Source of the DNA: Spisula solida
Taxonomy: Eukaryota; Mollusca; Bivalvia; Venerida; Mactridae
DNA: 64,000 nt
Reading direction: 5' to 3'
Assembly (NCBI GenBank): GCA_947247005.1
Contig: OX365955.1
Location: 45,239,822-45,303,821 of the forward strand
Below are positions 55,966-64,000 of the stretch, piece by piece. How positions within the stretch are numbered: the stretch's first letter is position 1; each line of letters opens with the position of its first letter. Position numbers and translations under genes: made by a program. The notes under the pieces were generated by a model. It did no database searches and was not told the DNA's origin. It saw nothing but the letters and a program-made list of their open reading frames with translations.

Positions 55966-58900
55966 ATGTCGCGGTTGTACGATCTAGTTGCCCCAGAATG
56001 TGGCAAAAATATGGAAGTTGGACAAGAAGTTGATCTCACCCCGGAATGTCACAAAGTCAGAGATACTAAAGGAATTAGAAAGATCCTTAGAGAGAAAGGA
56101 ACTGGCGAGGATTATCCGAACGAAGGCGACAAGATAAGAATATCATTCAAAGCTTACAAAGGGGAAGAAATATGTTACGAATATTTTTTTCAAAAAGATG
56201 ATAATTTACCGTATGAAGTTTGCCGAGGTTTGTTGGTATTAGGTTTGTTTTTCACCTTATTTCATCACCAAAGTTCAAATTTGTTTACAGTGATTATATC
56301 AAAGAATACTCAGAATAAAATTCTCGATATCGACATTACAGGGTAAAACCCATTTCTCTGGATTCGAAATTTCACGGTCAGGGAGGTAGCAAGCAATAGG
56401 CCGTATAGCAGGAGTGTATATAAAATTTCTTTTTTCAACGTTTACCCATGAAAAACGTATAAAACAATTATTACAGTAGCTAGACGACTAGACAGCGAAA
56501 TTAGTCGTCCGGCCCCGGATGACTAGACAGCGAAATTAGTCGTCCCGCAGTGGACTACTAGTAAACGTACGCTACGTGCATTGGCTAGAGAACCGATGAT
56601 GAGAAAATGTACATATTTTTTAAGTTAAGTATATTATTTAGGCAAAAATATTGTCAACAAGGCTGTCAAATAGTGTTGTCATTGTGTTCAATTAAGGCTT
56701 TTTACAAATTCTTATCATTTGGCTTAAGTAATCACGATTATTGTATCTGGTCGCTCTATATGCTATGTGCTGAGACCACCTTGACTTATATTCGGAGTTG
56801 TTGAGTATAAATTATCTTTTAAAGATTTTTTAAACTACACTTTTTGTTTCTTAACTATAAATATTTTCTTATATTTTCTGGATTTTTAGATAAATTTGCG
56901 TTAACATTTTTATAGTTATGCAATATTGTTCCTATTGTTTGTTAGTCAAAAGCTATACGTAGCTTATGTTTACTTGTTATAACTGAAAAAATATGGCATG
57001 ACAATTAATTAAAGTACTAAAAACAGTCAGAGCAGTATCCGCATATGGGGATGCTCCTGTACTCATTCCAACTTTAGTATTTGATAAACAACATTTGCAG
57101 GAAAAGTTGTGCGTGGAGTTGAGTTGGGTGTTCTTTCAATGAAGGTAGGAGAACTTGCAGAGATATATCTCAAACCAGAATATGCATACGGTAAAGCTGG
57201 GGCACCACCAGAAATCCCGACAGACACACCAGTAATCTTCATTGTCAGACTTCTTGATATTCAGTGTAAGTATGCAGTGTTCACATTCAACTGTAGTATA
57301 GTACAGAGAATTTGACACGCCTCTTAAACTTCTATTAAGCATAATTTCACAGCTGATTTATTGTCTATATTTATATCCCCGGTTGTGTGTTTTCATAAGC
57401 GGGAAGACGCTCGAGGTGTTATACCAACACAAATCTAATGGACAGATTTTACCTGATTTGCTTGCGGAAATTTATATATTCAACGCAAGAATCCTGTAAT
57501 ATATTCATGCATAAAGGTCAGGATCATGTTAAATTCTCCGTGCTATATAAATTGATTAATCAGGTCGGTCACTTGTATACATAACATTGTGTTTACATGT
57601 AAACATTGCAATTTCTCTTATTAATGTATTATTTAATAGACATTATGTGTATTAGTATGTAGCTTAGTGAATAAGGTACTGGTTTTCACTGCCTTTTTCT
57701 CCTATTGAAGTGTTTAAACAATAAAAAGTATGATGTTATGATATTGTAATGTTTGTATACAAGTGACAGACCAGATTTAACAGACAATAACTGAGGCCAC
57801 AATTATTATTTGTTTTAAATATTTTAACAATATGATGCCATATCATACTACTGCTAACAATTTAAGACTAATCAAGGTGCTAGGGGCCTTACAAAAGTCA
57901 TTGAAGATGAAGCTAGGTGACCGTGTTCTTTGGTCTACCATGATAATACAATATATTGCACTGTTCATATGATTCCACACCATTTTTTTGTGCTTGATGT
58001 CACAGGTAACTGTACCAATAAAGAGTTCACAAACAAAACATTAATAATATCTTAGAAAGGTTTATAACATTAGAAATTGACCACACAGTCACTGAGGTGC
58101 AGTTTGTTTTTAATAAACATTTCATTAATACTGGTGTTATTTTAAATATATTCACATAATCAGAAACTAAAGAGCTTCGTCTTTAATTTGATATCAATAT
58201 TTTAAAAATCTGTCTGTAAATAAGAAAATAAACCTATAGGGCGTGAACTCACTTTCTTTTTTCTTGTTTAGAATAGCATTGTCGCTTCTATTGAATGTAC
58301 CTCAGTGACTGACTGCACACTATGGTATACAATTCATGGTATAACTTTTTAACTATTTGATCAATTCCGATGGGAGTTTGCATGGAGGTAGTTACTAACG
58401 ATGTTCTATATGAATGTAATTACTTTATGAAGATATCGAAAGCCATTTCTTGTTTTTGATACTTGAAAATCTGACCACTATATAACAAATGAACCTTTCT
58501 AAGATCATAACTTAAATTTTATAAAATATTTGGTTTTTACTCTTTATCAATGATGCAGTATGTAATGAACATATGTACAGTCACTGAGAGATAACATAAC
58601 ATGACATTGATGATTCTGGTTTTATTTTATTATTTTAACAGGTCCTGACATTAGCCCAGATGGTGACAGATCTATGCTGAAGAAGACTATTTCAAGGGGT
58701 AAAGGTTGGAAGGTACCCAATGATGGAGCTATGATGACAGGTAAGCAAGAGGTAAAGGTTGGAAGGTACCCAATGATGGAGCTATGATGACAGGTAAGCA
58801 ACAGGGTACTGTTTTATCAAAGCACTAACGGAAATATTAAAGTAACGCTCAAATTTAAATTCTTTATAATTCTTTAACAAGTGCAAATTGGTGATGGATA

Positions 58901-61900
58901 TGGTTTGTAGGAGTTCATTAACTGAACCATTATTAGTATTGAAGCTACATCTACCACAAGTTATAATTGTAAACATATTATAAAGAATTTAAATTTGAAC
59001 GTAAGTTGAAATTTTCTGTAAGTGCTTTGATAAAACAGTACCCAGGTAACTAGTACTAGAGGGGAATGGTACTGCGCTGTGGCTACTTTCACACTGAGTG
59101 TAATAGGTGACTAGCGACTTAAGGATTTGGGTAAATGTCAAGTTGGCTGAATGGTCTTTAATCTCTTTATATGTATACAGTGCCCACCAAAAATAAGTAT
59201 ACATATGTTATTCCCCATTCACTTGTCTGTAATAGCTCTATTCGCTAAACAGTGGAACAACATTATTTTTGATGAAAATGAATAATTTAGTTTATTAGAT
59301 GTAAAGACCATACATTGATTGGCACCCTAGATGCAAAATATAAAGTTTCTTTGTCATGCTTGAATGGTAACTTAGGCACATAAAGATGGAAAATTTAGCC
59401 TTTCGGATCACATGGTTATTTCAATTCAGAACACCTTCATCATTATTTCTATCTCTTTTTTATCTGTATAACAACTGTTGTTTCATAAACTAGTATAATT
59501 GTGACAGTCTGATATTCAGATATTGAAAAATTTAACCAAGTTTAATTTTTGCTTCAATTATTTACTGTATACTTATTTTTGGTGGGCACTGTATATTGTA
59601 TACCAGCTGGTTGAAGTCCCTACAACACATCTCACTCCAATCTGCTCAGTTAGAGGTCGAGGACTCGCCTACATGGTACCTTTTGCCAGAACCCTATGCT
59701 ATCAGAGATCCTTCTTCCCAGACACCATCCACCTATGGAACAGCCTTCCCTAGTCAGTCATCAGCTGCCCTACCATTGACAGCTTCAAGAGGGAAGTGCA
59801 GTCAGTCACCCTACGCTAGAGTCGTATTGGACGTTTTTAACCACACTATAAATAGTTGAACTTTTAAATATTCACTGTAAATATTGTACTGACACATCTT
59901 TCACCGACATGCGCCAGTACGAGTATGCGCCAGATGGTGTCTGTACTATAAAGGAAGAAGAAGAAGAAAGAAGAATGTACATAGTCAAAGCTATACACAA
60001 AAACTAGTATTTTTAAAATCATTGTAAATTTGAAAACAATGGACACTTGAAATACATGTAGATCTAATTCAAATTTGTTTGAATAAAGCCAGTTAATAAA
60101 TGCTACACATACCAGTCCTGACACTTGCTATAGGTGCTACAGGTGTCAGACTATACTTGTAACAGCTTGTTTATCATCAATGTATGTAAATAGCATGACT
60201 GTTATTATGAGTAACCAATGGTGATGGAGAGTAGTTTTTCGTCTTTCAGACGTATATAATTTATAACCATGGTCCAGAAGCAATGTTTTAATGACAGCAG
60301 AATTACATTATAAATTACAAACAATGTGTATTTGTGGTAGTAATATTTGCAATTATGGTAACATCTGCTAATTTTTTACTAAGGTCAACATCATTTTAAA
60401 AAAGTATACAGGCCAGTGATTTTTTTCCTTCTTTATTAGGGTCTGGAAAACGGACCCTTTCCCAATTGCAAATAGGCTATAATTTTCCCAAATTTGAATG
60501 GAGAAATTCCAAATAAACAATTTAACAAAATAATTTTCAAAATCAGACATAAAATGATAAAGTTATGAACATTTTTGACAAGAGGTCACGCATAAAGGCT
60601 CAAAGAAACCAGTAAACATTCACATGCCATTCACATGTAACCTCTTTTTCTGTTTTATTTGGCCTTTCTGCTTCATGGAAATTCCCACTTTCAAGTTGTC
60701 ACGACGCGAAAATTCCCAATCTGAATGGACCCGGACCCTTTCCCAAAGAAGCGAAAAAATCACTGACAGGGGTTATATGGGAGTAATGTTTATGGTTAGT
60801 CAGTTGGTTTGTAATTTAATTGGTTAGTTGGTCCATGCATATTTGTTAGGGCTATTTCTCTGTAACCATTGGTCATATTTCGACAAAACATTGTATGGCT
60901 TATTTCGGTATTATTATCAGTACCAAGTCTATATAGTTCAATTTTGAACTCTGAGCCATGACCTATCGGACTAGTCCATTTTGGCGGGTAGACCATAGTT
61001 TATTATGTTCGCATGTCATTATTTAATGATGTGATTCTTACATATAATTATCTGTTTGTAATCGAACTACAGTTAAGTGCAGTCGGCAACGTTCAGGATT
61101 TCTAACCCGAAGTTTGGTGGTTCAAATTCCCAATTAGCTCATATTTTTAATTTGTTATTTAAAGAGTATATAAACTAAAGTTTCTTTTTTTAATTAATCC
61201 ATGAAAATGTGTTGATTCAACAAATTCAAGTGTTTCTGATGTATTGGCTGAACAAACTACAGTTCAGTCATGGCCCGGCTAAATTGAGAATGGCGGCATA
61301 AAGTTCAAGGTATCGGGTCAAAAAGTGACACTATCCAGAATGGCCCAGTATATTATGTACCTGAAAGGTCCATTAATTTAGGTATCTTTGTATACCTAAA
61401 CGCCCCACTTCCAGAAATCGGAGTTTACAGATGACAATTACACACAAATACTTGTAATATTGGTATTAGATCGGTTAATTTCAGATATTCAACTTACTCG
61501 CACTGTTTAAAGGAGTGATAAATGAAATATGTAAATAAACATAATAATTATAATAATGTATATTATAAACTTTACTTAATAACTGGGCCTTTATGGTTAG
61601 TTGACCATTCTGGTTACTGGGCTGTTCCAGAAAGTGGGCCGTTCGGGTTACTGGGCTGTTCCGGGAAGTGGTCCGCTCTGGTTAATGGGCTGTTCCGGGA
61701 AGTGGTCTGTTCTGGTTACTGGGCTGTTCTGGGAAGTGGTCCATTATGGTTACTGGGCTGTTCCAGGAAGTGATCCGTTCTGGTTACTGGGCTGTTCCGG
61801 GAAGTGGGCCGTTCTGGTTACTGGGCTGTTCTGGGAAGTGGGCTGTTCTGGTTACTGGGCTGTTCCGGGAAGTGGTCTGTTCTGATTACTAGGCTGTTCC

Positions 61901-63643
61901 GGGAAGGGGTCCGTTCTGGTTACTGGGCTGTTCCGGGAAGTGGGCCGTTCTGGTTACTGGGCTGTTCCGGGTTGTCGTCCGCTCTGGTTACTGGGCTGTT
62001 CTGGAAAGTGGTCCGTTCTGGTTACTGGGCTGTTCCGGGAAGTGGTCCGTTCTGATTAACCGGGTCGTTATGGGAAGTGGTTTGTTTTGGCACTGATTCC
62101 TTTAATATAGTCTTTATTACAGTATGTGTAAAAGGTTGGTACACTGGAGATACTGGACAAAATGTTGTGTTTGTTGACAAGAATGATCTCTACTTTCCTT
62201 ATGGTGAGGGAACATTTGAGAAATACAATGTACCAAGTGTAGTTGAGGTATGTATTTCTATATTTCTTATACAACTCTAAATATCCTTATATTTGTGTCA
62301 CAAAGATTTACCACTTCTCAAATTCTAGAGATTCTATTTTCAATGTGAAATATTCTCACCAAAATTATAATCATATACGTATATAGTAAAATCACATATA
62401 AGAACTACATAGAAAGCATGTTCATTTACATGTAAATGTTTCATGGATTGATGCAAAAATTAGGGAATAGATTTTAGTTTATACTAATTTATGTAAGGTC
62501 GATTGTGCAACAAGTTTTTCCAGCTTATATTAATCACTCTCGACACCTCATTCCTGATGTAATCTATCGCCACGAGGGTATGAGAGAAGAGAAGCCAGTT
62601 TCCCTTTTATGCTGAGCGTCTAGTAAGGGAATTTCTGTTACCATTTTTATTTCATCTTTGGTATGACGCGACCAGGGATCGAACCCGAGACCTCCAGCAC
62701 TCGAAGCTAACGCCCAACCACTAGGCTATCGAGGAGAATAGATTATTTTACTGACATCTCAATGTATCTCAAATGCACTTCATAAATTAAGGGCAATGGT
62801 GTTAATGTGATTTTTATAGTTCATCATAAAATGATCGAGTGTTCTGTCCAAACTGTGACAGTGTCTGGTTGAGCGTCTGCTTGGAGTGCGGAAAGTGTCA
62901 GGTTCGATCACAGACTGTGTCATACCAAGGCATAAAAAAGGTACCAGTAATTCCCTTCCTAGGCTCGCAGCCTAAAGGTTAAACTGGCTTCTCTTTTAAT
63001 ACATGTGGATGGATAACATCAGAAATGAGGTGTTGAGAGTGATTTAAGTATTATATTAACTTGAAAAACTTGTTTCACAATTAACCTCTAAAAATAAATC
63101 AGTATCAATTAGTTTAAGCTGTGTGAGTGTTTGCCATTTCTAATATCAACAACATATCTGATGCAATATTATTGAAATTAAAATAATAATTGATAAAAGA
63201 ATTTCTTCATTTCATCTACAAACACAACTTACATTCTCTGCTCATAATATACATGGAATGCATTTTATATGATCCTTTCTACTTTTTGTTGATATTCAAA
63301 AGCAGTTTAAAGTCTTTGTATAATCGTTTTCTGAATGTAACTCATAATGTGCTCTTGCAACGGGCTTAAGTTTATTTTATTTTATGTATGGATTATGATA
63401 TTTATGTTTGTACATTGCATGTATTATATGTAATTTGTTCATGAGCAATATTGCCTTGCAATAAACTCTATTCTATTCTATATTTTGTGTTTATAGAATT
63501 TAATCCACCATTGGAAGAAGAAGGAGAGGGCTCGCTTGTTTCTGAAGTCTAAACATGCGTATGGTAAAACGGGAAGTCCAAAATTTAACATCCCACCTGA
63601 CACGGATTTAACATTCGTCATAGAAGTCAAGGACTTTGAAAAG
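55966..63643 (+). CDS. FKBP51/52-like immunophilin, 5' half (two FKBP domains), 3' partial
   Basis: Exons: 55966-56227, 57101-57265, 58642-58740, 62123-62247, 63497-63643; GT-AG borders in consistent phases; 266 codons to the window edge. Domain 1 (about residues 35-142): GIRKILREKGTGEDYPNEGD ... VVRGVELGVLSMKVGE ... LKPEYAYGKAG. The linker CPDISPDGDRS, TISRGKGWKVPNDGA matches the FK1-FK2 hinge of FKBP51/52. Domain 2: VCVKGWYTGDTG ... FPYGEGTF ... KHAYGKTGSPKFNIPP, EVKDFEK. The TPR half would follow outside the window. In domain 1 the Trp that floors the FK506/proline pocket is replaced (VRGV where FKBP12 has IRGW), and the FD pair reads YE, so prolyl isomerase activity is probably weak or lost; the Tyr of YAYG remains. 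Likely an Hsp90 co-chaperone. Introns carry several transposons and a minisatellite. Confidence 0.9.
56463..56545. repeat. Two-copy tandem repeat in FKBP intron 1
   Basis: GACTAGACAGCGAAATTAGT followed by CGTCC occurs twice, about 47 bp apart. Confidence 0.75.
57384..57549. mobile_element. Dispersed element (TTTTCATAAGCGGGAAG), copy 2
   Basis: Second copy of the sequence at 52507-52690, in FKBP intron 2. No terminal inverted repeats or frame seen. Confidence 0.7.
58698..58799 (+). repeat. 53-bp tandem duplication copying the exon 3 end and its 5' splice site
   Basis: GGTAAAGGTTGGAAGGTACC ... ATGACAGGTAAGCA occurs twice with a 53-bp period. Donors GTAAGC therefore lie at 58741 and 58794. Use of the second would add 53 nt and shift the frame. 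Confidence 0.9.
58806..59041. mobile_element. MITE family 2, copy 2
   Basis: Left TACTGTTTTATCAAAGCACT, right GTGCTTTGATAAAACAGTAC, with longer inner arms (AAATTTAAATTCTTTATAA and its complement). In FKBP intron 3, just after the duplicated donor. Confidence 0.88.
59178..59591. mobile_element. Tc1/mariner-like MITE (CAGTGCCCACC ends, TA target)
   Basis: Left CAGTGCCCACCAAAAATAAG, right CTTATTTTTGGTGGGCACTG, flanked by TA. About 414 bp with no transposase, typical of a mariner-derived non-autonomous element. Confidence 0.85.
59599..59975 (+). pseudogene. 3' end of a 5'-truncated LINE
   Basis: Encodes the typical C-terminal tail of a non-LTR ORF2 (RGRGLAYMVPFARTLCYQRS, FFPDTIHLWNSLP, then after a TAG a segment SFKREVQSVTL in the same frame), a short 3' UTR and a (GAA)n-type end near 59955-59975. 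The TAG and the missing 5' part make it dead. Confidence 0.75.
60414..60765. mobile_element. hAT-like MITE (CAGTGATTTTTT ends)
   Basis: Left CAGTGATTTTTTTCCTTCTT, right AAGAAGCGAAAAAATCACTG, with GGGTC/GACCC further in. ACAGG occurs beside both ends, part of a possible 8-bp target duplication. No transposase. Confidence 0.75.
61066..61140 (+). repeat. Degenerate tRNA-derived segment
   Basis: GTTAAGTGCAGTCGG resembles an A box and GGTGGTTCAAATTCC a B box/T-arm, about 45 bp apart. The anticodon stem and acceptor stem do not pair, so it is a SINE head rather than a tRNA gene. Confidence 0.35.
61597..62090. repeat. Minisatellite, 34-bp unit, in FKBP intron 3
   Basis: About fourteen units of GGTTACTGGGCTGTTCCGGG followed by AAGTGGTCCGTTCT, ending 33 bp before the 3' splice site of exon 4. 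Units vary mainly at a few positions. Open frames over it are artefacts. Confidence 0.92.
62503..62735 (-). mobile_element. tRNA-derived SINE, minus orientation
   Basis: On the minus strand an A box TAGCCTAGTGG (62718-62728) and B box GGTTCGATCCC (62675-62685) head the element; its tail resembles that of the inverted neighbour at 62855-63082. Confidence 0.7.
62855..63082 (+). mobile_element. tRNA-derived SINE, plus orientation
   Basis: A-box-like TGGTTGAGCG (about 62867) and B-box-like GGTTCGATCAC (62901). The body (GTCATACCAAGGCA, GAAGCCAGTTT-type words, ATGAGGTGTTGAGAGTGATT, ACTTGTTTCACAATT) matches the reverse complement of 62503-62735. Confidence 0.7.
63290..63485 (+). repeat. LINE 3' tail ending in TTCTA repeats
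   Basis: GCAATATTGCCTTGCAATAA then ACTCTATTCTATTCTA looks like a non-LTR 3' end with a short tandem terminus. It ends 12 bp before FKBP exon 5. Confidence 0.45.
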
Positions 63644-64000
63644 GTCAGTATTTTGAAAAGGTCAGTATTTTGAAAAAGGTCAGTATTTTGAAAAGGTCAG
63701 TATTTTGAAAAGGTCAGTATTTTGAAAAAGGTCAGTATTTTGAAAAGGTCAGTATTTTGGAAAAGGTCAGTATTTTGAAAAGGTCAGTATTTGGAAAAAG
63801 GTCAGTATTTTGAAAAGGTCAGTATTTTTGAAAAGGTCAGTATTTTTGAAAAGGTCAGTATTTGGAAAAACGTCAGTATTTTGAAAAGGTCAGTATTTTT
63901 GAAAAGGTCATTATTTAGAAAAGGTCATTATTTTGATAAGGTCAGTATTTTGATAAGGTCTGTATTTTGGAAAGGTCTATTTGGAAAAGGTCAGTATTTG
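63626..64000 (+). repeat. Minisatellite built from the exon 5 / 5' splice-site junction
   Basis: About twenty units of TTTTGAAAAGGTCAGTA (17-18 bp) run from the exon end to the window edge. The first unit is the exon 5 end itself (TTTGAAAAG|GTCAGTA), so each unit repeats exon sequence plus a potential donor. Confidence 0.92.

Noticed and set aside
61597..62090. Repetitive protein gene in the 34-bp minisatellite
   Set aside because: Frames exist in several registers, lies in an FKBP intron, no start or splice support.
62660..62735. Functional tRNA gene on the minus strand
   Set aside because: It heads a longer SINE with an inverted partner; cloverleaf not complete.

Overview
The window is animal nuclear DNA, most likely from a bivalve mollusc. 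Genes are split by GT-AG introns. Intergenic DNA is AT-rich and full of short inverted-repeat (MITE-like) elements, minisatellites, (CGTC)n-bearing repeats that start AGCTCACCTG, and SINE/LINE fragments, a pattern I associate with bivalve genomes. No bacterial operon, CRISPR array or rRNA is present. The species call is inference.

Layout: (1) 484-4547 (+) is the 3' half of an FKBP51/52-like co-chaperone gene (TPR repeats), with an in-frame TAG before two further coding segments. (2) 4.5-16.3 kb is repeat-rich intergenic DNA. (3) 16.8-51.1 kb (-) holds four paralogous three-exon genes (A-D) for small secreted cysteine-rich proteins that I do not recognise. Copy A has a frame break in its last exon. 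C and D sit in a recent ~5.7-6.6 kb tandem duplication with a truncated third unit at ~53.7-54.3 kb. (4) 27031-38330 is an 11.3 kb Ty3/Gypsy-type LTR retrotransposon inserted antisense in intron 1 of copy B. It has apparently identical 822-bp LTRs and a 4-bp target duplication. (5) 55966-63643 (+) is the 5' half of a second FKBP51/52-like gene that runs off the right edge.

The most unusual object is the retrotransposon. Besides gag, protease, reverse transcriptase/RNase H and integrase it carries, in the position where env lies in retroviruses, an intact ORF for a protein with C2H2-like zinc fingers at the N-terminus and a KCTD-type BTB/T1 tetramerisation domain at the C-terminus. This looks like a captured host gene. 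The ORF has no ATG upstream of its first zinc finger, but it begins at a good 3' splice site, and the LTR holds a nine-codon ATG mini-exon ending in a strong 5' splice site in the matching phase. I infer a spliced subgenomic mRNA. The pol frame is broken twice (a TAG and a one-base frame offset) although the LTRs look identical.

Second-tier observations: a 17-18 bp minisatellite made of copies of an FKBP exon/5' splice-site junction; a 53-bp duplication that copies another 5' splice site in the same gene; MITEs present in one duplicate unit and absent from the other; and large nested palindromes near the cysteine-rich genes. All calls come from reading the sequence; no database search was run.
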